Origin: Paraglaciecola sp. L1A13
Lineage (GTDB): Bacteria; Pseudomonadota; Gammaproteobacteria; Enterobacterales; Alteromonadaceae
Assembly: GCF_009796745.1 (NCBI RefSeq)
Contig: NZ_CP047024.1
Coordinates: 1,488,001 to 1,552,000 of the forward strand
Length of the DNA: 64,000 bases
Direction: 5' to 3'
The position numbers and the translations under genes were made by a program. Positions 45,972 to 55,372 of the stretch are shown in pieces. The notes beneath the pieces are model-generated. The model saw nothing but the letters and a program-made list of their open reading frames with translations, did not search any database and was not told the origin of the DNA. Each line of letters opens with the position of its first letter. The stretch's first letter is position 1.

Positions 45972-46023
45972 AACGGCTACTCATGTCATACCTCACTCGG
46001 TATCTCTGATAGCCGTTTTTTTA
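45972..46023 (+). terminator. Nested hairpin terminator after slp
   Basis: AACGGCTA (45972-45979) pairs with TAGCCGTT (46010-46017) with a further inner hairpin ATACC/GGTAT, followed by seven T. A separate 8-bp hairpin (45944-45964) precedes it. It ends ten bases before the next ATG. Confidence 0.72.
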
Positions 46024-46033
46024 TGGATGAATT

Positions 46034-46876
46034 ATGCAAGAATTAGAATTTCCGTTACGTTATATCACTATTCGAGGTTTAGCATTTGGCGATCCAAGCA
46101 AACCTCTCATGCTTGCATTACATGGTTGGTTAGATAATGCAGCCACCTTTATTCCACTGTCTGCGTATCTCAAAGATTATTATATAGTTGCCATCGATTT
46201 TGCGGGGCACGGTAAATCTGATCACAGAAGCAAGGATGCACATTATCACTTAGTCGATTTTGTCTATGATGTGCATGAATTAGTTGAATCTCAGAATTGG
46301 AATGACTTTATTTTATTAGGCCATTCTATGGGCGGTATTATAGGCTCTATGTATACCAGTTGTTTTCCAGAGAAGGTCAGCAAGTATATAACTATTGAGT
46401 CTTTGGGACCCATCACAAAAGACAGCGAAAGTAGCCCTAAACAATTGCGCGAATCAATTGAGAGTCGTTTGCAAGGCGCAGCGAGTGAAGGGAAGCATCC
46501 CAGCATAAAAGAACGTGTTGTTCGCGCACGAGCGATTGCGGGGGGATTTTCCGATGCATGCGCGTCGCTTTTGGTGGAGCGCAATCTGCAATACATTGAT
46601 GGCGACCTACAATTTACCACTGATCGCCGTTTACGTACTTTTTCATCCTTGCGCATGACTGAGTCCCAGGTAAAGGCATTTTTGCAGGCTATTACTTGTC
46701 CGACCATTGTTATTATTGCAGACAACGGCTACGAAATGATGAAGAAAAATGCAGAATTACGGCTAACTTGGATTAGTAACGCAAAATTAGTTAATTCTCC
46801 TGGCTCTCATCACCCGCATTTGGATAACCCTGCAGCCGTATCTGTACATATTTTGCGCTTTTTACACGAAAATTAA
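46034..46876 (+). CDS. Alpha/beta-fold hydrolase
   Basis: The 280-residue protein has ALHGWLDNAATFIPL (oxyanion region), IDFAGHGKSDHR, the nucleophile elbow GHSMGG with Ser98, and a C-terminal histidine in GSHHPHLDNP. It is an intracellular esterase or lipase-like hydrolase of unknown substrate; it does not have the MhpC or BioH context. It lies just upstream of fadD in the same direction, with a 150-base gap, so a link to fatty-acid metabolism is possible. A GGATGAATT ribosome site precedes the ATG. Confidence 0.88.
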   Translation: MQELEFPLRYITIRGLAFGDPSKPLMLALHGWLDNAATFIPLSAYLKDYYIVAIDFAGHGKSDHRSKDAHYHLVDFVYDVHELVESQNWNDFILLGHSMGGIIGSMYTSCFPEKVSKYITIESLGPITKDSESSPKQLRESIESRLQGAASEGKHPSIKERVVRARAIAGGFSDACASLLVERNLQYIDGDLQFTTDRRLRTFSSLRMTESQVKAFLQAITCPTIVIIADNGYEMMKKNAELRLTWISNAKLVNSPGSHHPHLDNPAAVSVHILRFLHEN

Positions 46877-47029
46877 CTATATATAGGTAAAATGTTAATT
46901 ATATGTAGTGATCTTCGTTTATCTTTATACTAGGTTTGGGTATTATGCGCGCGTTAAGTAGTATAATTGCCGTCGACCCGCACATGTCGTGCCTTTTCTT
47001 AGTGGTCGAGGTTGCGCCGAGGAGGCAAA

Positions 47030-48688
47030 GTGGAAAAATCTTGGTTTAAAAGTTACGACGCACGAGTGCCACAAACAATTAATCCCGATAGTTATTCGTC
47101 TATTGTTGATATTTTTGAGCAGTCAGTCAAAACCTACGCTGATAGCGTAGCCTACATTAACTTAGGTAAGTCGATTACCTTTGCAGAGCTTGATCAATAT
47201 TCCAAAAATTTCGCAGCTTATTTACAAAATTCAGGTCTACAAAAAGGTGATGCTGTTGCCATTATGATGCCAAATTTGCTTCAATATCCTGTTGCATTGT
47301 TTGGTGTGTTGCGTGCCGGTATGGTGGTGGTAAATGTTAATCCGCAATATACAGCCCGAGAATTAAAGCATCAGCTTAATGATTCAAATGCTAAAGCAAT
47401 TATCATAGTTGAAAATTTTGCCTGTACCTTAAGTGAGGTGCTTAGTGAAACGACAATAGAGACTGTATTACTGACGAAAATTGGCGATATGTTAGGTGTG
47501 CCGAAAAAGTGGTTAACCAACTTTGTTGTTAAATACGTTAAGAAGATGGTTCCGAGCTATTCTTTACCCAATGCTATACCGTTTATGGATACATTGAAGC
47601 AAGGCGCCGCACAGAGCTATACGCGACCAGATGTGGCTGGCGATGATCTTGCATTTTTGCAATATACTGGCGGCACCACAGGCGTGTCAAAAGGGGCAAT
47701 GTTAACCCATAGAAATATGGTCGCTAATTTAGAGCAAGCCTCCGCTATCTTAAATACGGTGACTGTGCCAAATAAAGAGTTGGTAGTCACGGCGTTACCG
47801 CTCTATCACATCTTTGCTTTACAGGCGAACTGCCTACTGTTCTTAAAGTTAGGTTGTGCCAACTTATTGATTACGAACCCTAGAGATATGGCTGGTTTTG
47901 TATCTGAATTAGCTAAATATCCATTTACGGTTTTAACCGGAGTAAATACCTTATTTAATGGTTTGCTTAATACTCCTAGCTTTACCGAATTAGATTTTAC
48001 CAATGTGAAATTTTCACTCGGTGGTGGCATGGCGGTGCAACGCTCTGTCGCTGAGCGTTGGTATAAGCTAACAGGACATGTGCTGCTAGAAGGTTATGGT
48101 TTGACGGAATGTAGCCCGATTGTCAGCGTTAATCCGCCACAACTTAAAGAATATAACGGCTCTATTGGTTTGCCTGTACCTTCTACGGATATCCGTTTGG
48201 TTGATGATGACGGGATAGATGTTAAGCCAGGCGAATCCGGCGAGTTGCTGGTGAAAGGACCGCAAGTTATGCTTGGCTACTTGAATCGTCCAGAAGCGAC
48301 AGATGAGGTATTAAAAGACGGTTGGCTTTCTACTGGTGATATTGCTCGCTGTGATGACAACGGTTATTTTTATATCGTTGATCGCAAAAAAGATATGATT
48401 CTAGTTTCAGGATTTAACGTTTTCCCTAATGAAATAGAAGAAGTTGCCGCTATGCACGAAGACATCGTAGAAGTCGCTGCGGTTGGCATTCCTCATGAAG
48501 CTTCTGGTGAAGCGGTTAAAGTCTTTGCGGTGCGTCGTCATCCGGGACTGAGCGAGAAAGATGTCATCGATCATTGTCGCAAACATTTGACAGGTTATAA
48601 AGTTCCGAAAAAAGTTGAGTTTAGAGACGAGCTTCCAAAATCGAATGTTGGTAAGATACTGCGCAGAGAACTTCGCGACGAGAAATAG
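47030..48688 (+). CDS. fadD: Long-chain-fatty-acid-CoA ligase
   Basis: The 552-residue enzyme has the adenylate-forming signature [16 protein letters not shown], a gating region [14 protein letters not shown], the FadD motif [41 protein letters not shown], and a C-terminal catalytic lysine in [14 protein letters not shown]. It activates imported fatty acids to CoA thioesters for beta-oxidation. The GTG start at 47030 follows GGAGG by four bases; a TTG at 47012 was rejected. The fadD-rnd order is common in gammaproteobacteria. fadR lies about 9 kb away. Confidence 0.96.
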   Translation: MEKSWFKSYDARVPQTINPDSYSSIVDIFEQSVKTYADSVAYINLGKSITFAELDQYSKNFAAYLQNSGLQKGDAVAIMMPNLLQYPVALFGVLRAGMVVVNVNPQYTARELKHQLNDSNAKAIIIVENFACTLSEVLSETTIETVLLTKIGDMLGVPKKWLTNFVVKYVKKMVPSYSLPNAIPFMDTLKQGAAQSYTRPDVAGDDLAFLQYTGGTTGVSKGAMLTHRNMVANLEQASAILNTVTVPNKELVVTALPLYHIFALQANCLLFLKLGCANLLITNPRDMAGFVSELAKYPFTVLTGVNTLFNGLLNTPSFTELDFTNVKFSLGGGMAVQRSVAERWYKLTGHVLLEGYGLTECSPIVSVNPPQLKEYNGSIGLPVPSTDIRLVDDDGIDVKPGESGELLVKGPQVMLGYLNRPEATDEVLKDGWLSTGDIARCDDNGYFYIVDRKKDMILVSGFNVFPNEIEEVAAMHEDIVEVAAVGIPHEASGEAVKVFAVRRHPGLSEKDVIDHCRKHLTGYKVPKKVEFRDELPKSNVGKILRRELRDEK

Positions 48689-48729
48689 TAGACGCCTTTT
48701 AGGCCTTTATTACTGTTTTAATGATAAAC

Positions 48730-48751
48730 GCCGGCTTTTGCTGGCTTTTTT
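48730..48751 (+). terminator. Intrinsic terminator of fadD
   Basis: GCCGGC (48730-48735) and GCTGGC (48740-48745, one G-T pair) form a stem over TTTT and are followed by six T. It lies between the fadD stop and the rnd start. Confidence 0.78.
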
Positions 48752-48767
48752 ATGTTTTTGGAAAGAC

Positions 48768-49925
48768 GTGCAATATATTTCGATTACCACTGATGAAGCA
48801 TTGAACGCCTATTGCGCTCAATTGGCAAAAGCCCAGGCAATTGCCGTCGATACGGAATTTGTGCGTACGCGCACTTTATATCCACAACTTGGTTTGATTC
48901 AAATTTACGATGGGCAGCAAATCGCTCTAATAGATCCCTTAGAAATTAGCGACTTTAGTTTACTTAAGGCTATTTTTACCGACGCCAATATCGTTAAAAT
49001 TTTGCATTCGTGTTCCGAAGATATCGAAACATTTATGTGTTCACTGAAGATTGTTCCTACGCCGATATTTGATACGCAGTTTGCTGCGGCCATTGTGGGC
49101 ATGGGGGCCTCTTTAGGTTATGCAAAGTTAGTAGAGATCATGTTGGACGTGCAGGTTGATAAAGGTGAATCTCGAACAGACTGGCTTGCTAGACCGCTTT
49201 CACCGCAGCAGTGCCAATACGCTGCTTATGATGTGTTGTATTTGTTTCAGCTTTACCCAGCATTGCGTGATAAAACGTTGGCGCAAAATCGTCAAGCTTG
49301 GGTGTTTACCGAAATGGATAACCTGACACGCAAAAAACAAAGTCAAATCCCTTACGATTTATTGTATCTGAATATTAAAAATAGTTGGCATGTGACCGGA
49401 AAATCACTTTACGTGTTACAGCAATTAACCGCGTGGCGGGCGAAAGAAGCGCAGCAGCGAGATTTAGCATTAAATTTTGTCGTACGTGAAGCTAATTTGT
49501 TAGAAGTCGCTAAGAAGCTGCCCAGCAGTAAAAATGCGCTGCATCAAATATCAGGACTTACCCCACAGGAAATTCGTGTCAATGGTCAAGCCATGCTAGA
49601 TATTATCGAAGCCGCGCAAAATGTTGATGAAAGCGCTTATCCGGTGCCGGTAGAACGCTTGGTCGATTTTCCCCGATTTAAAAAAGTCACCGCTGCGGTT
49701 CGAGAAGTCTGCGTACGAAATGCTGAGAAACTCGGCGTGCCGGTTGAATTGATTGGATCTAAGAAGCAGATTAATCAGCTTATTAAATGGTGCTGGTTCA
49801 GTGTTGATGACACACGGGCACAAGGGTTACAACCCGATCTGCTAGACGGTTGGCGAGGTGAATTCTTGCAAGCTGAGTTGGCAGGTGTGGACGGTCTGAA
49901 TATTCCAGAGTCTGCTAATGCTTAA
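48768..49925 (+). CDS. rnd: Ribonuclease D
   Basis: The 385-residue protein is a DEDD exonuclease: AVDTEFVRTRTLYP (Asp28, Glu30), LHSCSEDIETF, and YAAYDVLYLFQLYP, followed by an HRDC domain (LTAWRAKEAQQRDLALNFVVRE). RNase D trims tRNA precursors and other RNAs at their 3' ends. The GTG at 48768 matches the conserved N-terminus; the open frame to 48615 lies inside fadD and the terminator and was rejected. Its last eight bases overlap ycgL. Confidence 0.94.
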   Translation: MQYISITTDEALNAYCAQLAKAQAIAVDTEFVRTRTLYPQLGLIQIYDGQQIALIDPLEISDFSLLKAIFTDANIVKILHSCSEDIETFMCSLKIVPTPIFDTQFAAAIVGMGASLGYAKLVEIMLDVQVDKGESRTDWLARPLSPQQCQYAAYDVLYLFQLYPALRDKTLAQNRQAWVFTEMDNLTRKKQSQIPYDLLYLNIKNSWHVTGKSLYVLQQLTAWRAKEAQQRDLALNFVVREANLLEVAKKLPSSKNALHQISGLTPQEIRVNGQAMLDIIEAAQNVDESAYPVPVERLVDFPRFKKVTAAVREVCVRNAEKLGVPVELIGSKKQINQLIKWCWFSVDDTRAQGLQPDLLDGWRGEFLQAELAGVDGLNIPESANA

Positions 49926-50205
49926 TTTATTGTGTGCGGTATATAAAAGTAGCAAAAAAGCCGATACGTATTTATATGTTCCTGGGCGCGACGATTTTTC
50001 TCGGGTACCAGAGACGTTAATGAAGATGTTCGGTGCGCCGCGTTTTATTATGATCATGCCGATTAAAAAGGATCGCCTCTTAGGGCAAGTTGATATTCAG
50101 ACTCTACGAGACGAATTGACGAAAAACGGTTTCTATTTACAGTTACCGCCACCAGAAGAGAATTTACTCAAGCAACATTTGGCAGCACAACCTCCCAAAA
50201 TATAA
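49918..50205 (+). CDS. ycgL: YcgL domain protein
   Basis: The 95-residue protein matches the YcgL/UPF0745 family: AVYKSSKKADTYLYVPGRDDFSRVPETLMKMFGAP and the ending LQLPPPEENLL. Function is unknown; the family is restricted to gammaproteobacteria and often lies next to rnd and the min genes. Overlap with rnd by 8 bases implies coupled translation. Confidence 0.92.
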   Translation: MLNLLCAVYKSSKKADTYLYVPGRDDFSRVPETLMKMFGAPRFIMIMPIKKDRLLGQVDIQTLRDELTKNGFYLQLPPPEENLLKQHLAAQPPKI

Positions 50206-50320
50206 AATTATGGGGTGGCCATTTACCGTTACTTTCTATTCGCTAATTAGTTATTTTATGGGCCTAAGCTGACTTAGGCTCTATCATTCCCATATTTGGG
50301 GTCATTCTTAGGAGGACATT

Positions 50321-51316
50321 ATGTCTCACTTTAGTGTTTGTCTGATGCTTTTCATTGGTACGCTGATGATGAGTTCGTCCAGTCTCGGACAAACTGAAAA
50401 AACACAAGAAGGCTTCGAGCTATACCTGCAAAATTTTAAAACCGAAGCTATTACCAAAGGTTACCCATCTGACTTTCTAGACGGTGTTTTTACTGATGCG
50501 TCCTTTCGTAAACGTGTAGTCAAAGCAGATAAAAATCAGCCTGAAAGAAAAATAACTCTTGATACCTATTTAGCCACTCGAGTACCGGATTGGAAGGTAC
50601 AACAAGCCGTTGGGCTGTATCAAAAACATAAATCTTTACTCAGCCAAGTAGAGAAAAAATTCGGCGTACAAGCGCGTTTTATCCTAGCGCTTTGGGGTAA
50701 CGAAAGTAATTTTGGAAAAATAACCGGCAATTATCCAGTAATTTCTTCTATAGCTACTATGGCCTATGAAGGGCGTCGCGAAAGTATGTTTAGAAAACAG
50801 CTTTATGCCGCTCTTGATATTCTGCGCCAAGAGCACATTAGCCAAGACGAATTCCTTGGGTCTTGGGCCGGTGCCATGGGGCAAAGTCAATTTATGCCTA
50901 CTTCATTTTTACATTATGCTTATGATTTCGATGGTGATGGTAAAAAAGATATTTGGAACAACCCCGCCGACGTGTTTGCGTCGATCGCTAATTTTCTCAA
51001 AACAGAAGGTTGGGATGACAATGGAACCTGGGGCCGTCAAGTTCGATTAAACGACGGTTTCGACTTTTCGTTGACTGGGTTAGATAAATCAAAAATGCAT
51101 ACCCTAAAAAAATGGCAAGAGCTAGGCGTTCGTCGTTATGATGGAAGCGCGTTACCGTCGGTTGATGTCAAAGCATCATTAATCATGCCTGATGGCGAAA
51201 AAGGGCGTATTTACTTAGTTTACAATAATTTTCATACCTTGATGGGTTGGAACCGTTCTAGCTATTTTGGCGTGGCAGTGGGTTATTTATCAGACCGTAT
51301 TAAGAAGGGCAATTAA
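50321..51316 (+). CDS. MltB-type lytic murein transglycosylase
   Basis: The 331-residue protein has a signal peptide without a lipobox (MLFIGTLMMSSSSLG), then the GH103 domain: RFILALWGNESNFG with catalytic Glu128, WAGAMGQSQFMPTSFLHYAYDFDGDGKKDIW, and a C-terminal NFHTLMGWNRSSYFGVAVGYLSDRI. It cleaves peptidoglycan glycans to anhydro-muropeptides in the periplasm. An AGGAGG ribosome site is present. The FAH-family gene starts on the base after its stop codon. Confidence 0.93.
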   Translation: MSHFSVCLMLFIGTLMMSSSSLGQTEKTQEGFELYLQNFKTEAITKGYPSDFLDGVFTDASFRKRVVKADKNQPERKITLDTYLATRVPDWKVQQAVGLYQKHKSLLSQVEKKFGVQARFILALWGNESNFGKITGNYPVISSIATMAYEGRRESMFRKQLYAALDILRQEHISQDEFLGSWAGAMGQSQFMPTSFLHYAYDFDGDGKKDIWNNPADVFASIANFLKTEGWDDNGTWGRQVRLNDGFDFSLTGLDKSKMHTLKKWQELGVRRYDGSALPSVDVKASLIMPDGEKGRIYLVYNNFHTLMGWNRSSYFGVAVGYLSDRIKKGN

Positions 51317-51976
51317 ATGTATCAGCATCATTTTATAAGTGGCGATGTCATTGATTTACCGATAGGCAAGGTGGTGTGCGTTGGACGTAATTATCTTGAG
51401 CATATAAAAGAGTTAAACAATGACGTACCCAAACAGCCATTGTTATTTATTAAGCCCAGCACGGCACTGTGTGATATTCACCAACCTATATATATCCCAA
51501 AAGGACAAGGTAGTTGTCATAACGAGCTGGAAATCGCTATTTTAATCGGTGAGCGATTAACGAATAGTGATGAAACAAGTGCTAAACAAGGCATTTTAGG
51601 TGTCGGCTTAGCCTTAGATCTTACGCTTCGTGATGTGCAAGACCAACTAAAGGCCGACGGCCAGCCTTGGGAGCGAGCTAAAAGTTTCGATTTAAGCTGT
51701 CCTATATCCAATTTTGTGCCTGCGATGGATATTGATATTGAACAAAATATTGAGTTTAGCATGGCGGTAAATGATAAACTTAGGCAACAAGGTAACAGTG
51801 TAAATATGATGCACACCATTTTGTCTTTACTCGTTGATATTTCGCAAACATTTACCTTATTACCAGGTGATATCGTTTTAACGGGCACGCCAAAAGGGGT
51901 GGGTCCATTAGTTGTTGGCGATGATTTAGACGTAGTGCTGATGGATTATTTTTCCGTTAAGACTAAAGTTATTTGA
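51317..51976 (+). CDS. Fumarylacetoacetate hydrolase family protein (YcgM-like)
   Basis: The 219-residue protein has the FAH core: GKVVCVGRNYLEHIKELNNDVPKQPLLFIKPSTAL, NELEIAILIGERL (metal-ligand Glu), LTLRDVQDQLKADGQPWERAKSFDLSCPISNFVP, and LLPGDIVLTGTPKGVGPL. Members hydrolyse or decarboxylate oxo-acids, for example acylpyruvates or oxaloacetate. Its start abuts the transglycosylase stop, so the two are co-transcribed despite unrelated functions. Confidence 0.93.
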   Translation: MYQHHFISGDVIDLPIGKVVCVGRNYLEHIKELNNDVPKQPLLFIKPSTALCDIHQPIYIPKGQGSCHNELEIAILIGERLTNSDETSAKQGILGVGLALDLTLRDVQDQLKADGQPWERAKSFDLSCPISNFVPAMDIDIEQNIEFSMAVNDKLRQQGNSVNMMHTILSLLVDISQTFTLLPGDIVLTGTPKGVGPLVVGDDLDVVLMDYFSVKTKVI

Positions 51977-52041
51977 ACAGAATGAGTGCATTAACTAGCA
52001 TTTAAAGTAGTTTTTGCGTCAGATATTAAGAGTACTCGCTA

Positions 52042-52422
52042 ATGGCATTCACCCAACATCATCGCTTAGATTTAGCTAATAAGTTGGTGGTTTTCGAAGC
52101 ATCTGGTCATGTTGATCACGTCGACAAGATGGAAATTGTGATCAAAAAAGCGATTAATTTAGCGCATATGCACAATTTAATCGGAATATTATTCGACCTT
52201 CGTGAGGTAAAGCTAAGTTACGAATCGATAGATGTTATGGACCTTCTAGTGCGAATGCGAGACGAAGATTGGTTAGGTGGACTCAGGCTCGCTCGTTTGG
52301 TAAGTGGGTTAGGTCATACCAATGATTTAGTGGCTGAAATTTATGAAAAGTTTAGTTTACCCGTAAAGAATTTTGAATCCAAAAGTAAGGCAATTGCCTG
52401 GTTATTATATAATTATGAATGA
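52042..52422 (+). CDS. STAS-domain-like (SpoIIAA-like) protein
   Basis: The 126-residue protein looks like the SpoIIAA-like STAS fold: NKLVVFEASGHVDHVDKMEIVIKKAINLAHMHNLIGILFDLREVKLSYESIDVMDLLVRM, with a C-terminal helix KSKAIAWLL. Such domains bind lipids or act in anti-anti-sigma switches, but no partner kinase is nearby. It overlaps the ycgN start by eight bases, suggesting coupled expression. The specific role is unknown. Confidence 0.68.
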   Translation: MAFTQHHRLDLANKLVVFEASGHVDHVDKMEIVIKKAINLAHMHNLIGILFDLREVKLSYESIDVMDLLVRMRDEDWLGGLRLARLVSGLGHTNDLVAEIYEKFSLPVKNFESKSKAIAWLLYNYE

Positions 52423-52909
52423 TAAGTTTTGGCTAGATACGCCACTAGAAAAAATGAACGAAGCACAGTGGGAATCGGTTTGCGATGGCTGTGCTAAATG
52501 TTGCTTACACAAGTTTATAGATGATGATGAGGCCGTAAAGGCCGCGCCTACTGCTCACATTAATACTGGCGAACAGATCCATTACACCAATATTGCTTGT
52601 GGTTTGCTAAACACAAAAACATGCAATTGCACCCGCTATGATGAGCGCACTGCGTTAGTACCTGATTGCGTTAAACTGACCAAAGAAAACATCAGCGACA
52701 TCTTCTTTATGCCAACGAGTTGTAGCTATCGACGTTTGCATGAAGGACGTGGTTTACCCTCTTGGCATCCGCTTCTGAATAAAGGTAAAAAAGCCAAGAT
52801 GCATAAAGTAGGTATGTCTGTGCGTGGTAAAACGGTTTTTGATCACGATGTGGAGTTAGAAGACTTCGAAGATTATATCGCTGTTTGGCCTTTGGACGAC
52901 GTAGACTAG
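52415..52909 (+). CDS. ycgN: YcgN family cysteine-cluster protein
   Basis: The 164-residue protein matches UPF0260/YcgN: VCDGCAKCCLHKF, ACGLLNTKTCNCTRYDER, VPDCVKL and FMPTSCSYRRLHEGRGLPSWHPL. The cysteines fit a zinc or iron-sulfur site. Function is unknown. ATG 52415 overlaps the preceding gene by eight bases; a longer frame from 52373 is inside that gene. The gene ends 2 bases from the convergent photolyase-like gene. Confidence 0.92.
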   Translation: MNDKFWLDTPLEKMNEAQWESVCDGCAKCCLHKFIDDDEAVKAAPTAHINTGEQIHYTNIACGLLNTKTCNCTRYDERTALVPDCVKLTKENISDIFFMPTSCSYRRLHEGRGLPSWHPLLNKGKKAKMHKVGMSVRGKTVFDHDVELEDFEDYIAVWPLDDVD

Positions 52910-52911
52910 TT

Positions 52912-54423
52912 TTACTGGCTATCCAGCGAGGATAAAAAGCGCTCAGCAGTAAGTTGATAGTCCTGCTTTTTACTCTCGTCCATCTTATCAACCTGATGGC
53001 ACATCATCGCCCAGCGATGATTTTTGCGTAGCGAATTTTGATTTTTTATTATCCATCTCCAATAGAGGGCGTCCCATATATCAGACCAAGGTCCCTTTTT
53101 GTAATGACTCATTTTAATAATGTAATTTGAACCACTAAAGTACGGTTTGGTCGTTATTTGCCCTCCATCGGCGTTTTGACTCATTGCATAAACATTGGGC
53201 ACCATCACCCAGTCATAGCTGTCCACAAACATGTCCATAAACCAACGATAAATTTCATTCGGTTTGAACTCACATAGAAAGAAAAACCCGCCCAAGACCA
53301 TCAATCGCTCAATGTGATGACAATATCCAGTGCGTAGAACACGTTTTATCGTATCATCAACAGGCGTGATCCCAGTGTTACCTTGGTAAAATGACATTGG
53401 AATGGTTCTATGATGTTCCCAGTCATTGCCGCTACGCATTGATACACCTAAGTCGCTATAAGTTGCTCGCATAAATTCTCGCCAACCAATAATTTGTCGA
53501 ATAAACCCCTCCAAGCTAGCAAGGGCTACCTTATGTTTATTTGCATGAGATAAGGCCTGACTGATGATTTGTTTGGGTGTTAATAGACCGATATTGAGCA
53601 GGGGGGTCAGTACGCTGTGATAAAGCCAGTGCTGGCCTTCAACAATCGCATCTTCATAGGGGCCAAATAAAGCAAAGCGCTGCTCAAAGAAGGCAGTCAA
53701 CCAGTTTTGCGCCGCTTCATGAGTGACAGGGTAAATAACCCTATTACCATCACCGGGATGGTGAGAAAATTCGCTATGTATACGCTTAATGGCATCCGTG
53801 TGATATTTAGTTTCTTTTGCTAAAACAAGTATGGGGAGTTTAGTGAGCTCTTTTTTAGGGATTTTTTTGCGATTATCTTCATCTAAACTCCAACGCCCTG
53901 AAACAGGTTTGCCGCCATCGAGCAAAATATTCATGCGGGTACGTTGAAATCGATAAAAGTCAGCCATAAACCAACGTTTTTTGCCAGCACGATAGGCGTC
54001 ATTCTGGCGTTGAGTATTAAGAAATCCTGGTGTCTTGTACCATTTTATCTGTATTTTTTTCTTATATGCGTGACGTTCGAGACGTTGTTTGAGTATGTAG
54101 TCGACAGGATCCAATGTATGGATTAGTTCAATGCCTTGCTCTGTAAGCGCGTTAAATAAACGCAGCAAACTATTTTTCTTTGGCTGATAAGTAAAATAAC
54201 GACAATCAAAATTATCTTTTTCCAGACGTTCACGATAATAAGCCATTGAAGCAAAGTGCAATTGTAGTTTTTGCTGATGGAAGCATTGAGGGTAATCAGC
54301 GTCACCAAAAAATAGGTCGTCTTCAACTAACCATATTCCATGATTTTGAGTTTCTAAACATGGATGCTCAGCAAATAATTGGTGCGGGAAAATAATACTA
54401 ATTGATCGCAATATATTGTTCAC
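52912..54423 (-). CDS. Cryptochrome/photolyase-related protein lacking the usual Fe-S cysteine segment
   Basis: The 503-residue protein belongs to the bacterial 6-4 photolyase-related (PhrB/FeS-BCP) group: SISIIFPHQLF, YHRERL-type helix (YYRERLEKDNF), RFQRTRMNILLDGGKPVSGRWSLDEDNRKK, FIRQIIGWREFMRATY, ERLMVLGGFFFL, YDWVMVPNVYAMSQNADGG and TKPYFSGSNYIIKMSHYKKGPWSDIWDALYWRWI. In typical members the segment after the Tyr carries CxxC and a further Cys ligand for a 4Fe-4S cluster. Here it reads YKKGPW followed directly by LYWRW, so those ligands are absent. FAD binding and DNA repair or light sensing are likely but unproven. The start is GTG at 54423. Confidence 0.88.
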   Translation of the reverse strand: MNNILRSISIIFPHQLFAEHPCLETQNHGIWLVEDDLFFGDADYPQCFHQQKLQLHFASMAYYRERLEKDNFDCRYFTYQPKKNSLLRLFNALTEQGIELIHTLDPVDYILKQRLERHAYKKKIQIKWYKTPGFLNTQRQNDAYRAGKKRWFMADFYRFQRTRMNILLDGGKPVSGRWSLDEDNRKKIPKKELTKLPILVLAKETKYHTDAIKRIHSEFSHHPGDGNRVIYPVTHEAAQNWLTAFFEQRFALFGPYEDAIVEGQHWLYHSVLTPLLNIGLLTPKQIISQALSHANKHKVALASLEGFIRQIIGWREFMRATYSDLGVSMRSGNDWEHHRTIPMSFYQGNTGITPVDDTIKRVLRTGYCHHIERLMVLGGFFFLCEFKPNEIYRWFMDMFVDSYDWVMVPNVYAMSQNADGGQITTKPYFSGSNYIIKMSHYKKGPWSDIWDALYWRWIIKNQNSLRKNHRWAMMCHQVDKMDESKKQDYQLTAERFLSSLDSQ

Positions 54424-54779
54424 TCTGAGGCATAAATAACACTAATTAGCAGTTTTTACGCCATGGAAATTTTTTAGATCGATTCTAATCATTCAGCATT
54501 ATTGAATTAGGTTTAAGTTATTGATTTAATTTTTCTTTTAACCAGTTAGTGAATAAGGGGATAATTTTTCTGGTGACGACGCTTTTTATTATTGGTTCAC
54601 TGCGCCGCGTAATATCAAATTAAGTAACCGTTGCGTTATCTGTATGGGGGAATTAAAGAATGGTGCGCGGTTATTCTATAATGCGTAAAATTAAGTTTGT
54701 TAAGACTAACTACGCCTACCTGCTGTTATCTATAAAAAGGGAGCAATGTACTCCCTTTGATTAAGATGTAAATCGTTGC
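54424..54779. other. Intergenic region before the photolyase-like gene
   Basis: About 355 bases holding the dsbB terminator (54736-54758) and presumably the photolyase promoter. No further element recognised. Confidence 0.5.
54736..54758 (-). terminator. Intrinsic terminator of dsbB
   Basis: AAAGGGAG (54736-54743) pairs with CTCCCTTT (54751-54758). On the minus strand the stem is followed by TTTTTATAG, about 20 bases after the dsbB stop. Confidence 0.85.
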
Positions 54780-55295
54780 TTAAAGCATGCGCTTTGCAGC
54801 CAAACGGCTTAACAACACCACTAACCAACTAACAGTGTAAGTTGCAAAAACCACCATCATCCATTGGGGCATGCTCATATCCATGAATTGCCAATCGATA
54901 TTCCCGCAATCGCCAGTGGCAGCAAATATGTTTGGCAACCATTCGTGTAAGGGCAACCAAGAGGGAAAGTTTGGCACGATCTCACAGGTGGCGAAAAATG
55001 GATTAGCCGCAGTTTGAATATCATAGTGTTCAAAAGCGATTAACCCACCCCAAATAGCTGACACTCCCCAGATGATAAAGGCCAGTAATCGAGTGAGTAC
55101 ATTATTCGTTATTAACACGGGAATACAGGCGAACATGATCCCGAATATGGCTGTTCGTTGATAAATGCACATAATACATGGCTGTAAATCCATAGCATGT
55201 TGACTAAATAATGCATAAGCCTCTAATACTAAACTGGATAAAAACAGCAAGCCCCATGCAAGGCGGTTGTCAGGTAAATTAGAAATATAATTCAT
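54780..55295 (-). CDS. dsbB: Disulfide bond formation protein B
   Basis: The 171-residue membrane protein has four helices and the two redox pairs: CIMC (Cys40, Cys43) after helix 1-2 and Cys104/Cys130 (FATCEI and TGDCG) in the second periplasmic loop, matching E. coli DsbB spacing. It reoxidises DsbA and passes electrons to quinone. It is downstream of nhaB in the same direction, separated by a terminator. This gene order is widespread in gammaproteobacteria. Confidence 0.96.
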   Translation of the reverse strand: MNYISNLPDNRLAWGLLFLSSLVLEAYALFSQHAMDLQPCIMCIYQRTAIFGIMFACIPVLITNNVLTRLLAFIIWGVSAIWGGLIAFEHYDIQTAANPFFATCEIVPNFPSWLPLHEWLPNIFAATGDCGNIDWQFMDMSMPQWMMVVFATYTVSWLVVLLSRLAAKRML

Positions 55296-55329
55296 GGTGT
55301 TACTCTTAAAATATTCACTTCAAAAACAA

Positions 55330-55357
55330 AAAAGCACCGCCTTAATGCGGTGCTTTT
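55330..55357 (-). terminator. Intrinsic terminator of nhaB
   Basis: AAAAGCACCGC (55330-55340) and GCGGTGCTTTT (55347-55357) form a perfect 11-bp stem with a 6-base loop, with a T tract on the minus strand, 16 bases after the nhaB stop. Confidence 0.9.
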
Positions 55358-55372
55358 AAAGCCAATACAGTC

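Noticed and set aside
48615..48767. N-terminal extension of RNase D
   Set aside because: Overlaps fadD and its terminator and does not match the RNase D N-terminus.
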